Shown here piece after piece: positions 34,040-43,376 of a stretch of 64,000 nt of DNA (positions are counted from its first letter, which is position 1; each line of letters begins with the position of its first letter). The stretch spans positions 62,001 to 126,000 of the forward strand of contig NZ_JBGOSH010000011.1 in the NCBI RefSeq assembly GCF_041537925.1, read 5' to 3'. The notes under the pieces are model-generated. The model was not told the origin of the DNA, searched no databases, and was given only the letters and a program-made list of their open reading frames with translations. The position numbers and the translations under genes are program-made. This stretch comes from Ruegeria_C sp041537925 (lineage in GTDB: Bacteria > Pseudomonadota > Alphaproteobacteria > Rhodobacterales > Rhodobacteraceae).

Positions 34040-35956
34040 ATGAAACCCACCAAAGCCGCAGCCCGTGAGGGCGTTTTGGACGCGAGGTTAAGGTTCGTTG
34101 GGGTTCTGGGCCTGTCAGTTGCCCTGTTTCTGGGTGGGGCAACGTTGCTGCGGGCCAATGACGATGTCGTGCGTAGCCATGGCTATTCCTATTTCGGAAA
34201 TCTGGATTACCCCGAGGACTATCCGCATCTGAGCTACGTGAACCCGAAGGCCCCAAAAGGTGGCGAGATGTCGCTTGCCGCGTCAGGCACCTTTGATTCG
34301 CTTAACCCCTATTCGCGCAAGGGCCGTGCCGGTGCGTTGACCTCGATCCAGTATGACAGTCTGATCGAAAGCAGCAGCGACACGGTCGGGCAGTATTACG
34401 GGGTGCTGGCCAAGAGCCTCGAATATGACAAGGACCGCAATTTCGTGATCTTTCACATGCGGCCCGAGGCGACATTCTGGGATGGCACGCCGGTGACGGC
34501 CCATGACGTGGTTTACAGTCACACGCTGTTCATCACCCAAGGTTTGCCGTCATACGCGCAAGCCGTGGGCCACATGGTCACCGGGGCCGAGGCGCTGGAT
34601 GATCATACGGTCAAATTCACCTTCAACCCCGAAGTCAGCCGCCGCAGCCTGATCGAAACCGTTGGCAATACCACCGTCTTCTCAAAGGCGTGGTTCGAAG
34701 CGGACGAGACGCGGCGTCTGGATGAGCCGCGGCTAGAAGTGGCGGTCGGCTCTGGGCCCTACAAACTGGACAGCTATGACATCAACCGCCGCATTGTCTA
34801 CAAGCGCCGGAACGACTATTGGGGCAAGGATTTGCCGTTCAACGTGGGACGCAACAATTTCGACACCATCCGGGTTGAGTATTTTGCCGATCAGACGGCC
34901 GCGTTCGAGGCGTTCAAGGCTGGCGTCTACACCTACCGGATCGAAAGCGATCCCAAGATCTGGGATACCGGTTATGAATTTCCCAAGGTCCAGAACGGTC
35001 AGGTGATCAAGGACGAGATCCCCGATCGCAGCCCGCCGACGCCGTCGGGTTTTGTGTTCAATCTGGGCAAGCCGCAATTTGCAAACAAGAAAGTGCGCGA
35101 GGCTCTGGCCCTGGCGTTCAATTTCGAATGGGCCAACGAATCGCTTATGTTCGGCCTGAACACGCAGCGCAACTCGTTCGTTCAGGGCACCCATCTGGAA
35201 GCGACCGGTGTGCCCGAAGGCGCGGAACTGGACTTTCTCAAATCGCTTGGCGATGTCGTGCCCGAGGAGCTGATCTCTGAACCTGCCCTGATGCAGCATG
35301 AATCCCGCTCTGCAAGGCTGAATGACCGCACCAATCTGCGCAAGGCGTCGCGGATGCTGGACGAGGCCGGATGGGACGTTGGTGCGGGCAACCTGCGCCG
35401 CAACGCAGAAGGCCAGACGCTGAAGGTTGAAATCCCGTATCCGTCAAGCCTGCCCACGTCGATCACGACCATGATCGAGACCTATGTGCAAAATCTGCAG
35501 GCGCTGGGCGTGGATGCAAAGGCCGACAAGATCGACCCAGCGCAATACACCCTGCGCAGCCGCGAGCGCGACTATGACATGGTCTATTCGAATCGCTATG
35601 GCGCGTTCCTGTCTACGGGTGGCGGGTTGAGCCAGATGTATGGCTCGAAAGAAGCGGAGTTCAGCCTGTTCAACCCGGCCGGTCTGGCAAGCCCCCTGGT
35701 CGATGCGATCATCGAAGCCTCTTTCGACACAACCGATCAGAACCAGCAGGACGCCGCGCTGATGGCGCTGGACCGGTCGCTACGCTATGAGTTCTTTGTG
35801 ATCCCTGACGGGTATGTGGCGAATTACTGGGTGGCGTATTACAACATGTATCAATACCCCGAGGAACTGCCGCCCTTCTCGTTGGGCCATCTCGACCTGT
35901 GGTGGGTCGACGAGGAGAAGGCCGCGAAACTGAAGGCAGAAGGCGCGCTGCGGTAA
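34040..35956 (+). CDS. yejA: ABC transporter peptide-binding protein YejA-like
   Basis: A 638-residue periplasmic solute-binding protein of the SBP_bac_5 family. A signal sequence with a long basic start ends at about residue 43 (LLRANDD). Family blocks are GYSYFGNLDYPEDYPHLSY, DSLNPYSRKG, ATFWDGTPVTAHDVVYS and KVREALALAFNFEWAN. It belongs to the YejA branch that binds peptides or peptide antibiotics such as microcin C. The ATG at 34040 follows GGAGAGGA. The ABC permease gene yejB follows after one base beyond the stop, so the four genes form one operon. Confidence 0.93.
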   Translation: MKPTKAAAREGVLDARLRFVGVLGLSVALFLGGATLLRANDDVVRSHGYSYFGNLDYPEDYPHLSYVNPKAPKGGEMSLAASGTFDSLNPYSRKGRAGALTSIQYDSLIESSSDTVGQYYGVLAKSLEYDKDRNFVIFHMRPEATFWDGTPVTAHDVVYSHTLFITQGLPSYAQAVGHMVTGAEALDDHTVKFTFNPEVSRRSLIETVGNTTVFSKAWFEADETRRLDEPRLEVAVGSGPYKLDSYDINRRIVYKRRNDYWGKDLPFNVGRNNFDTIRVEYFADQTAAFEAFKAGVYTYRIESDPKIWDTGYEFPKVQNGQVIKDEIPDRSPPTPSGFVFNLGKPQFANKKVREALALAFNFEWANESLMFGLNTQRNSFVQGTHLEATGVPEGAELDFLKSLGDVVPEELISEPALMQHESRSARLNDRTNLRKASRMLDEAGWDVGAGNLRRNAEGQTLKVEIPYPSSLPTSITTMIETYVQNLQALGVDAKADKIDPAQYTLRSRERDYDMVYSNRYGAFLSTGGGLSQMYGSKEAEFSLFNPAGLASPLVDAIIEASFDTTDQNQQDAALMALDRSLRYEFFVIPDGYVANYWVAYYNMYQYPEELPPFSLGHLDLWWVDEEKAAKLKAEGALR

Positions 35957-35957
35957 C

Positions 35958-37040
35958 ATGGGCGCTTATATCCTAAGACGCCTGTTGTTGGTCATCCCGA
36001 CCTTGCTGGGCATCATGATCATGAACTTCACACTGGTACAATTTGTGCCGGGTGGCCCGATCGAACAGATCATCGCACAGATCGAAGGGCAGGGCGACGT
36101 CTTTGCCGGTTTCGCGGGTGGCGAAGCGTCCAGCCCGGAGCCGCAAGGCGGGGATGAGCAGTATATCGGCGCGCGCGGGTTGCCGCCGGAATTCATCGCG
36201 GAACTGGAAAAGGAATTCGGCTTCGACAAACCGCCGCTGGAGCGGTTTCTGGGCATGATGGGCAACTATCTGACGCTGGATTTCGGGCAGAGCTATTTCC
36301 GTTCGATCAGCGTGATTGATCTGGTGCTGGAAAAGATGCCGGTGTCGATCTCGCTGGGTCTTTGGTCGACGCTGATCGCCTATCTGATCTCGATCCCGCT
36401 GGGTATCCGCAAGGCGGTGCGGGATGGCAGCAGTTTCGATACCTGGACCAGCGGCGCGATCATTGTGGCTTATGCGATTCCCGGCTTTCTCTTTGCGATT
36501 CTTCTACTGGTGCTTTTTGCCGGTGGCTCCTACTGGCAGATCTTTCCGCTGCGGGGCCTGACCTCGGACAATTGGGACAGCCTAAGCCTGACCGGTAAAG
36601 TGCTGGACTATTTCTGGCACATCACGCTGCCGGTGCTGGCCTCGACCATTGCCGCCTTTGCGACGCTTACGCTGTTGACCAAGAATTCCTTTCTGGACGA
36701 GATCAAGAAGCACTATGTCATGACCGCGCGCGCCAAAGGACTAAGTGAGCAAAAAGTGCTTTATGGCCATGTTTTTCGAAACGCCATGTTGATCGTGATT
36801 GCCGGGTTCCCGGCGGTGTTTATCGGGGTGTTCTTTGGCGGTTCGATAATCATCGAGACGATATTTTCGCTCGACGGGCTCGGGCGGCTGGGGTTCGAGG
36901 CCGCCGTGGCGCGTGACTATCCGGTGATCTTTGGCACGCTCTTCATCTTTGGTCTGATGGGGCTGGTTGTCGGCATCATCAGCGACCTGATGTATGTGCT
37001 GGTCGATCCCCGTATCGATTTCGAAAAGAGGGAGGGTTAA
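35958..37040 (+). CDS. yejB: ABC transporter permease YejB-like
   Basis: A 360-residue inner-membrane permease with about six helices. It has the long periplasmic insert after helix 1 (about residues 30-110) typical of YejB, and the ABC permease loop ending in YVMTARAKGLSEQKVLYGHVFRNA, in which the EAA-type motif binds the ATPase. It pairs with YejE to form the channel for small peptides. The gene abuts yejA and yejE without gaps. Confidence 0.93.
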   Translation: MGAYILRRLLLVIPTLLGIMIMNFTLVQFVPGGPIEQIIAQIEGQGDVFAGFAGGEASSPEPQGGDEQYIGARGLPPEFIAELEKEFGFDKPPLERFLGMMGNYLTLDFGQSYFRSISVIDLVLEKMPVSISLGLWSTLIAYLISIPLGIRKAVRDGSSFDTWTSGAIIVAYAIPGFLFAILLLVLFAGGSYWQIFPLRGLTSDNWDSLSLTGKVLDYFWHITLPVLASTIAAFATLTLLTKNSFLDEIKKHYVMTARAKGLSEQKVLYGHVFRNAMLIVIAGFPAVFIGVFFGGSIIIETIFSLDGLGRLGFEAAVARDYPVIFGTLFIFGLMGLVVGIISDLMYVLVDPRIDFEKREG

Positions 37041-38147
37041 ATGGCGCTCTCTCCGCTCAACCAACGCCGCTGGCGCAATTTCCGCCGCAATGGCCGGGCT
37101 TATTGGTCGCTGATCATCTTTTCAGTGATCTTTGGCCTGTCGCTCTTTGCCGAGTTCATCGCCAATGACAAACCGATCCTGGTGAACTATCGCGGCGACT
37201 ACTACACGCCGATCTTCAAGTTCTATCCCGAGACCGATTTCGGCGGTGATTTCCGGACCGAGGCGATCTATGGCGATCCCGAAGTGAAATGCCTAATTGA
37301 CAGCGGTGGACTGGAGGCCTGTTTCGATGATCCCGAAGGCATCATCGCCGAGATCAAGGCGGGCACATATCAGGCCGAGGGGTTTGAACGCGGTTGGGCC
37401 ATCTGGCCGCCGATCCCCTATTCCTTCAACACCTCTGTTGATCGTCCCGGCGCGGCCCCGCTGCCACCAAACGGCCAGAACCTGCTGGGCACTGACGACA
37501 CCAAGCGTGACGTGCTGGCGCGGGTGATCTATGGCTTCCGCCTGTCGATCCTGTTCACCCTGCTTGTCACCGGAGTGGCCAGCCTGATCGGCATCTTCGC
37601 AGGGGCCATACAAGGGTTCTTTGGCGGCTGGCTCGACCTGGTCTTTCAACGCATCATCGAGATCTGGTCGGCAACCCCCTCGCTCTACGTCATCATCATC
37701 ATGTTCGCCATTCTGGGGCGAAGTTTCTGGCTTCTGGTGGCGCTGATGATCCTGTTCTCATGGACCGGGCTGGTCGGGGTCGTGCGGGCCGAGTTCCTGC
37801 GCGCGCGGAACCTGGAATATGTGCGCGCGGCCAAGGCGCTGGGCGTGGGCAACATGACCATCATGTTCCGCCATATGCTGCCCAACGCGATGGTGGCGAC
37901 GCTGACTTTCCTGCCCTTCATCGTGACCGGCACGATCGGCGGTTTGGCCTCGCTCGACTTTCTGGGCTTTGGTCTGCCTTCTTCGTCCCCCTCGCTGGGC
38001 GAGTTGACACTGCAGGCGAAACAGAACCTGCAGGCACCATGGTTGGGCTTCACCGCGTTTTTCACCTTTGCCATCATGCTGTCGCTTCTGGTCTTCATCT
38101 TTGAAGGCGTGCGCGATGCGTTTGACCCAAGGAAGACATTTTCATGA
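37041..38147 (+). CDS. yejE: ABC transporter permease YejE-like
   Basis: A 368-residue permease with an N-terminal helix, a long periplasmic region (about residues 40-150) and five further helices. GTDDTKRDVLARVIYGFR and the loop EYVRAAKALGVGNMTIMFRHMLPNA mark the OppC/YejE type. It starts on the base after the yejB stop. The stop overlaps the yejF start as ATGA, so subunits are made in fixed proportion. Confidence 0.93.
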   Translation: MALSPLNQRRWRNFRRNGRAYWSLIIFSVIFGLSLFAEFIANDKPILVNYRGDYYTPIFKFYPETDFGGDFRTEAIYGDPEVKCLIDSGGLEACFDDPEGIIAEIKAGTYQAEGFERGWAIWPPIPYSFNTSVDRPGAAPLPPNGQNLLGTDDTKRDVLARVIYGFRLSILFTLLVTGVASLIGIFAGAIQGFFGGWLDLVFQRIIEIWSATPSLYVIIIMFAILGRSFWLLVALMILFSWTGLVGVVRAEFLRARNLEYVRAAKALGVGNMTIMFRHMLPNAMVATLTFLPFIVTGTIGGLASLDFLGFGLPSSSPSLGELTLQAKQNLQAPWLGFTAFFTFAIMLSLLVFIFEGVRDAFDPRKTFS

Positions 38148-39724
38148 GTGCGGTTCTCGAGGTCAAAGGCCTGAGCGTCTCGTTTCGTCAGGACGGGCAG
38201 ATATCAAAAGCGGTGCGCGGCGTGTCCTTCAACGTGGAGCGTGGCGAGACCGTGGCGCTGGTGGGCGAATCCGGGTCGGGCAAATCGGTCACCGCGCTCA
38301 GCACCGTGTCCCTGCTGGGCGACAGCGCAATTGTCGACGGCTCGGTCACTTATGACGGGCAAGAGATGATCGGCGCGTCAAAACAGCGGCTGATGGATGT
38401 GCGCGGCAACGATATCAGCTTCATCTTTCAGGAGCCGATGACTTCGCTTAACCCGTTGCACACGATCCAGAAGCAGATGGCCGAAAGCCTTGCCCTGCAT
38501 CAGGGTGTGACCGGTGATGCGGCGCGGGGGCGCATTGTGGAACTGCTGAACAAGGTCGGTATCCGCGACCCCGAAGAGCGTCTGGACGCCTATCCGCACC
38601 AGCTTTCGGGCGGACAGCGGCAGCGGGTGATGATCGCCATGGCGCTGGCCAACAAGCCCGACATCCTGATCGCGGATGAACCGACCACGGCGCTGGACGT
38701 GACCATTCAGGCGCAGATCCTGGAACTGCTGGCTGACCTGCAGAAGGCCGAGAATATGGGGATGCTGTTCATCACCCATGATTTGGGCATCGTGCGCCGG
38801 ATCGCCGATCGGGTCTGCGTGATGAAAGATGGCGAGATCGTCGAGACCGGTGCGACGGCCGAAATTTTCGACAAACCCCAACATCCCTACACCCGGAAGC
38901 TGCTGGCCGCGGAACCCTCGGGATCACCGAAGCCGGTTGACGCAAGCGCCGAAGAAGTCGCGCGCACCGATCATCTCAAGGTCTGGTTCCCGATCCAGCG
39001 CGGGTTTCTCAAACGCACGGTCGGCCATGTGAAGGCGGTCAACGACGCCACGATCACCGTGCGCGCCGGTGAAACACTTGGGATCGTGGGCGAAAGCGGT
39101 TCGGGCAAGACGACGCTGGCACTGGCGATTATGCGACTGATCGCGTCGGAGGGTGGCATCACCTTTCGCGACCAGGACGTGCGCAAATGGTCAACGCGCG
39201 AGCTGCGGCGGTTGCGCAAGGACATGCAGATCGTGTTTCAGGATCCGTTCGGCTCGCTGAGCCCGCGGATGACCTGCATGCAGATCATTTCCGAAGGCTT
39301 GGCCATTCACCAGGTTGATCCACATCGTGCGCCCCGCGATCTGGTGGCAGAAGTGATGGAGGAGGTTGGGCTGGACCCTGCGGCGATGGATCGCTATCCG
39401 CATGAGTTTTCCGGCGGGCAGCGGCAGCGGATCGCCATCGCGCGGGCGATGATCCTGCGACCCAAGCTGCTGGTGCTGGACGAGCCGACCTCGGCGCTGG
39501 ACATGACCGTGCAGGTTCAGATTGTGGAGCTGTTGCGAAACCTGCAACAGAAATACGGGCTGGCCTACCTGTTCATTTCACATGACCTCAAGGTGGTGCG
39601 GGCAATGTCGCATCAAGTGGTCGTGATGAAACAGGGCGATGTGGTCGAGACGGGCGCAGCCGAGTCGCTCTTCGAGAATGCGCAGACCGATTACACCCGC
39701 GAGTTGATCGCGGCGGCGGGGTAG
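38144..39724 (+). CDS. yejF: ABC transporter ATP-binding protein YejF-like
   Basis: A 526-residue protein with two complete ATPase domains in tandem, which is the YejF layout. Each half has a Walker A (GESGSGKSVT and GESGSGKTTL), a signature (LSGGQRQR and FSGGQRQR) and a Walker B (LIADEPT and LVLDEPT). It powers uptake of peptides by the YejABEF complex. It overlaps yejE by four bases and closes the operon; palindromic sequences follow directly. Confidence 0.94.
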   Translation: MSAVLEVKGLSVSFRQDGQISKAVRGVSFNVERGETVALVGESGSGKSVTALSTVSLLGDSAIVDGSVTYDGQEMIGASKQRLMDVRGNDISFIFQEPMTSLNPLHTIQKQMAESLALHQGVTGDAARGRIVELLNKVGIRDPEERLDAYPHQLSGGQRQRVMIAMALANKPDILIADEPTTALDVTIQAQILELLADLQKAENMGMLFITHDLGIVRRIADRVCVMKDGEIVETGATAEIFDKPQHPYTRKLLAAEPSGSPKPVDASAEEVARTDHLKVWFPIQRGFLKRTVGHVKAVNDATITVRAGETLGIVGESGSGKTTLALAIMRLIASEGGITFRDQDVRKWSTRELRRLRKDMQIVFQDPFGSLSPRMTCMQIISEGLAIHQVDPHRAPRDLVAEVMEEVGLDPAAMDRYPHEFSGGQRQRIAIARAMILRPKLLVLDEPTSALDMTVQVQIVELLRNLQQKYGLAYLFISHDLKVVRAMSHQVVVMKQGDVVETGAAESLFENAQTDYTRELIAAAG

Positions 39725-39730
39725 TGGGCC

Positions 39731-39771
39731 AAGCGGTTTCGAAATCGCTTGCTAGGCGTTTGCAAACGCCT
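39731..39771. repeat. Two adjacent palindromes after yejF
   Basis: AAGCGGTTTCGAAATCGCTT (39731-39750) is a 20-bp palindrome with one mismatched pair; three bases later AGGCGTTTGCAAACGCCT (39754-39771) is a perfect 18-bp palindrome. They lie between the convergent yejF and EF-G-like genes, so they may act together as a two-way terminator or be a small repeat element. Confidence 0.7.
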
Positions 39772-39804
39772 TGGTCCGCGCTTTAATGTCGCCGCGAGGC
39801 CGGG

Positions 39805-41733
39805 TCAGGCGCTGGCCATCTTCTCTTTCGCCGATTTTGGCGCAGGCCCGCGCAACTCTTCGTAATGGTCGAAATCCATCTGCGCCCAACCGGTGCCGCG
39901 CGTGGCGCTGGCGATCGATCGGTGCAACTCATCCTGCGCCACTGCGGGCAGCAGCGCGTTGAAAATCTCCCAACCCGAGGCATTTGGATTGCCCTCAAAC
40001 CCCAGCACTTGCCCCTGAAGCGAGCTGATTGTGGGCACCAGATCGCCGACGAATTGTGACGGCAGATGAATCTCGGCCCGTAAAATAGGTTGCAACACAA
40101 CCGGCTTGGCCATCGGTAGGGCCTCGCGCACAGCGGATTTGCCAGCCATCCTAAAGGCATAGTCCGAGCTGTCCACAGAATGGTGCTTACCGTCTTTCAG
40201 TGTCACCTTCACATCGACCACCGGGTGACCCTGCGGCCCTTCGGCCAATGCATCTTCAGCACCGTGTTCGACGGCGGGGATATGGTTGCGCGGCACGGTG
40301 CCGCCTTTGACCACCTCATCGAACTCGAAGCCAGCACCACGCGGCAGCGGCGTGAGCGAGATCACCACATCCGCGAACTGGCCCGCGCCGCCCGATTGCT
40401 TGCGATGGCGATAGCGGTGTTCGACCGGCTTCTGAATGGTCTCGCGATAGGCGGTCTCGACCTGATCGGTGGAGATTTCGATCCCGAAATCCTCGGCCAG
40501 TTTTTCGGTGACCCGGCGCATGTGTTGCGGGCCTTGCGTGCCAAGAACCGGATGGCCCGAGGTTGGATCCGGTTGCAGACTCAGCCCCGGGTCGATTTCG
40601 GCCAGCCGCGACAGCGCGTTCGACAGGCGCACATCGTCACGCTCATGGGTTGGGGTGACCAACTGACGGTGACCAGGCGAGTGGCATTGCGCCCATTCCG
40701 GCAGCGAGCTGCTGGTGCTGCTGTCATAAAGCAGACCGGGGTTGAGGTGATCGGATTTCACGGCAAGGCCGATCTGACCCGCCGCGAGCGTCCCGACCTG
40801 CGTCTTGGCGTCCAGCGCGGTCAGGCTGCCTACTGTTTCGCCGCCCAAAGCCTCATGCGCCTTGACGCCTTCGCCCAGCCCGCGCAGCACGGTGATCTTG
40901 CCGATATGTTTCTTCACATCGGCAAAGCCCGCGATTGCGCGTGCCTTCTCGCCTGCTTCGTCGCGGTCGGCGGCAATGTCGAACTCGGGTGCCTCGTGCC
41001 GCAGCGCCTTCATCATCCGCGTCAAACCGTTGCCGTGTTCAGCGGCCCCCAGATAGGCCGGGATCAACTGGTGATTCTGCAGCACCTTGGCGGCGATATC
41101 GAAAACTTCGGCGGTTGCGGGCTGCTTGTCCTCGATCAATTGCTCCAGCAGGGCATCGTCGAAATCCGAGAGGGTTTCGAGCAGTTCGGCGCGCGCCTCT
41201 TGCTCGCGATCCTCGATGGATTGCGGCAATTCGATCAAGGCCGAGGGCTGGCCTTCCTGATACTTCCATGCACGCTCGGAAATCAGGTCGACCGCGCCGA
41301 CGATCTGGTCACCGTCGCGGATGGGAACTTGCCGCAAAGTGATGTGGTGGGTGCAATAGGTCTGCAGGCCGGCGATGATATCGCGGATGCGGCCATTGGG
41401 GTTGTCCATCTTGTTGATGAACAGGAAACAGGGAATGCCGGCATCTTCGGCCAGTCGCAGATAGGGTGCGCACAGCACCGCCGCGTCCGGATCAGGTGGC
41501 ACAACCACCACCGCTGCGTCTGACAGCGCCATCGCCGGGCCCACATAGGCCAGCGCGTCGCCGCCGCCATCCACGTCGATCGCGCACCACGGCTCGCCCA
41601 AGTAAGAAAAACCGTGCAGGTGCACGGTTCCGGATACATCGAATTTGGTGGGTCGATCGTCGAGGCGGCTGATCGCCTCGACGAGCGTAGATTTGCCGGA
41701 TTGGGTAGGGCCTAGGACCGTAAAAACGCGCAT
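39805..41733 (-). CDS. Elongation factor G-like protein with altered GTPase motifs
   Basis: A 642-residue relative of EF-G, shorter than true EF-G (about 700). The P-loop GPTQSGKST is at residues 8-16 and NKMD at 107-110, but only about 38 residues separate the P-loop from the region where DTPGH should be, which reads DVDGGGDA. The switch I block with RGIT is missing. Domains II to V are recognisable from ITVLRGLGEGVKAHE, YRHRKQSGGAGQFADV and the final domain with GDLVPTISSLQGQVLGFEG. So it is EF-G-shaped with an eroded G domain; whether it hydrolyses GTP or acts on ribosomes is unknown. The ATG at 41733 follows AGAGGGAA. It stands alone between yejF and hemN. Confidence 0.85.
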   Translation of the reverse strand: MRVFTVLGPTQSGKSTLVEAISRLDDRPTKFDVSGTVHLHGFSYLGEPWCAIDVDGGGDALAYVGPAMALSDAAVVVVPPDPDAAVLCAPYLRLAEDAGIPCFLFINKMDNPNGRIRDIIAGLQTYCTHHITLRQVPIRDGDQIVGAVDLISERAWKYQEGQPSALIELPQSIEDREQEARAELLETLSDFDDALLEQLIEDKQPATAEVFDIAAKVLQNHQLIPAYLGAAEHGNGLTRMMKALRHEAPEFDIAADRDEAGEKARAIAGFADVKKHIGKITVLRGLGEGVKAHEALGGETVGSLTALDAKTQVGTLAAGQIGLAVKSDHLNPGLLYDSSTSSSLPEWAQCHSPGHRQLVTPTHERDDVRLSNALSRLAEIDPGLSLQPDPTSGHPVLGTQGPQHMRRVTEKLAEDFGIEISTDQVETAYRETIQKPVEHRYRHRKQSGGAGQFADVVISLTPLPRGAGFEFDEVVKGGTVPRNHIPAVEHGAEDALAEGPQGHPVVDVKVTLKDGKHHSVDSSDYAFRMAGKSAVREALPMAKPVVLQPILRAEIHLPSQFVGDLVPTISSLQGQVLGFEGNPNASGWEIFNALLPAVAQDELHRSIASATRGTGWAQMDFDHYEELRGPAPKSAKEKMASA

Positions 41734-41959
41734 GGTGGGTTCCCTCTTGGAGTGCTGCAGTGTTTGTGTTCGCTGCACGGCTAGGGCCGAACGAATGCGG
41801 GTCCGTTCGCTTGCGCTGTATGACTGGCCTCTGCCTCGGTGCGCTGGGTGACAACCCGGCGCGCTCTGTCCTGAGTGTGAGAAATCAGGGGGTCGCACGT
41901 CAAGCCCCTTGCATACCGGGCGGGTGCCGTGGGCGGAATGACGGGGATTGAGGTGCGGA
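41734..41959. other. Spacer between EF-G-like gene and hemN
   Basis: No gene or clear terminator was recognised; it must hold the promoter of the EF-G-like gene and the 3' end of the hemN transcript. Confidence 0.4.
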
Positions 41960-43315
41960 TCAGACGGCCGAGCTGTGGCCTGCTTTGCTCAGGTCATAAA
42001 CGTCGAAATGGCGGGCGATCATGCGGGTCAGGGGCCGGGCTGGCTGCGGAATGAAAAGCCCGTCATCGGAGATCTGCAAAAGCCCGTCAAAGGCGGCGTT
42101 GGCCCGTTGGAACATATCCTCCAGTGAATCGCGCGGCAGGGCATAACGGCGTTCGATCTCGTCGCGGTCGATGCGGAAATCGCACATCAGTGCCTCGATC
42201 AGACGCCCGCGTAGATTGTCTTCGCCGTTAAAGACATGCCCGCGCGCGACAGAAAACCGCCCATCGCGGATTGCGGCAGTATGTTTTGCCGTGGCCGAGG
42301 CGTTCTGCGCATAGCCCTGCGGGAAGCGCGAGATTGAGGATGCCCCGACGCCGATCAGAACATCCGACCGATCATCGGTATAGCCCTGGAAGTTGCGGCG
42401 CAGGCGCCCGTTTTGCAGGGCGCGGCTCAGCCCGTCTTCTTTGGTCGCGAAATGGTCGATCCCGATCTCGTTGTAATTGTCCCACAGGAACAGTTGCCGC
42501 GCGGTTTCGAAAAGGCCCAGCCGCTGTTCGGGGGTGGGTAGCGCGTCCGAGGGGATCATCTGCTGACGCTTGGCCATCCAGGGCACATGCGCATAGCCAT
42601 AGAGCGCCACGCGGTCGGGATTTAGCGACAGCAGTTTCTGGACGCTTTCGGTGATCCGCGTCGTGGTCTGGAGGGGCAACCCGTAGAGAATATCGGCGTT
42701 TAGGCTATGAATGCCGCGCGCGCGCAGCATCTCGACGGCATCGCGGGTGACCTCATAGCTTTGCAGCCGGCCGATGGTTTTCTGGATATTCTCGTCGAAA
42801 TCCTGCACCCCGATCGAGGCGCGGTTCATGCCCGCCTCAGCCAGCGCGTCCAGACGCGCGGCGTCGATTTCGTTGGGGTCGATCTCGACAGAGAACTCGG
42901 CCTCTTCGGCAAAAGGCGCGACGTCCGCGATGGTGCGGGCCAGATCGCGCATCATCTCAGGGGCCAGCAGAGTGGGCGTGCCACCGCCCCAATGCAGCCG
43001 CGACAGGGTCACCTCCGCTGGCAGATGCTGCTGCAATAGCCGCAGCTCGGTCTTCAGCGTCTCAAGATAGGCGGCGACCGGGGATGCGGTCTTTGTGCCT
43101 TGCGTCCGGCAGGCGCAGAACCAGCAGAGGCGGCGACAGAAGGGTACATGGATGTAGAGCGAGAGCGCGCTTCCGGGTGCGATCTCTGAAATCCAGTTGC
43201 CGAACAGGTCGGCCCCGACGTCCGAGTTGAAATGCGGCGCAGTCGGATAGCTCGTGTAACGAGGTACCCTTGCGTCAAAAAGGCCTAGCCCTGCCAAATT
43301 CGGTTTCGTATTCAT
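41960..43315 (-). CDS. hemN: Oxygen-independent coproporphyrinogen III dehydrogenase
   Basis: A 451-residue radical-SAM enzyme that decarboxylates coproporphyrinogen III to protoporphyrinogen IX without oxygen. The cluster motif is CRRLCWFC (Cys-x3-Cys-x2-Cys), followed by the closely spaced CAC typical of HemN. RLHWGGGTPTLL and SVEIDPNEID are radical-SAM and substrate segments; length matches HemN (about 450), not the shorter HemW. It is divergent from fnrL, and an FNR-type box lies between them, which fits induction at low oxygen. Confidence 0.95.
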   Translation of the reverse strand: MNTKPNLAGLGLFDARVPRYTSYPTAPHFNSDVGADLFGNWISEIAPGSALSLYIHVPFCRRLCWFCACRTQGTKTASPVAAYLETLKTELRLLQQHLPAEVTLSRLHWGGGTPTLLAPEMMRDLARTIADVAPFAEEAEFSVEIDPNEIDAARLDALAEAGMNRASIGVQDFDENIQKTIGRLQSYEVTRDAVEMLRARGIHSLNADILYGLPLQTTTRITESVQKLLSLNPDRVALYGYAHVPWMAKRQQMIPSDALPTPEQRLGLFETARQLFLWDNYNEIGIDHFATKEDGLSRALQNGRLRRNFQGYTDDRSDVLIGVGASSISRFPQGYAQNASATAKHTAAIRDGRFSVARGHVFNGEDNLRGRLIEALMCDFRIDRDEIERRYALPRDSLEDMFQRANAAFDGLLQISDDGLFIPQPARPLTRMIARHFDVYDLSKAGHSSAV

Positions 43316-43350
43316 GCCACCTCTGTATTATCAGGGCGCAATTCGAGGCC

Positions 43351-43364
43351 TTGACCCAGATCAA
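43351..43364. promoter_or_regulatory. FNR-type box between hemN and fnrL
   Basis: TTGACCCAGATCAA matches the TTGAT-N4-ATCAA consensus with one mismatch. It lies 36 bases upstream of the hemN start and 12 bases before the fnrL start, so it can activate hemN and repress or autoregulate fnrL. Confidence 0.8.
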
Positions 43365-43376
43365 TTAGGACAAAAT

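Noticed and set aside
40180..41523. Plus-strand frame of 447 codons
   Set aside because: Antisense to the EF-G-like gene; composition typical of shadow frames.
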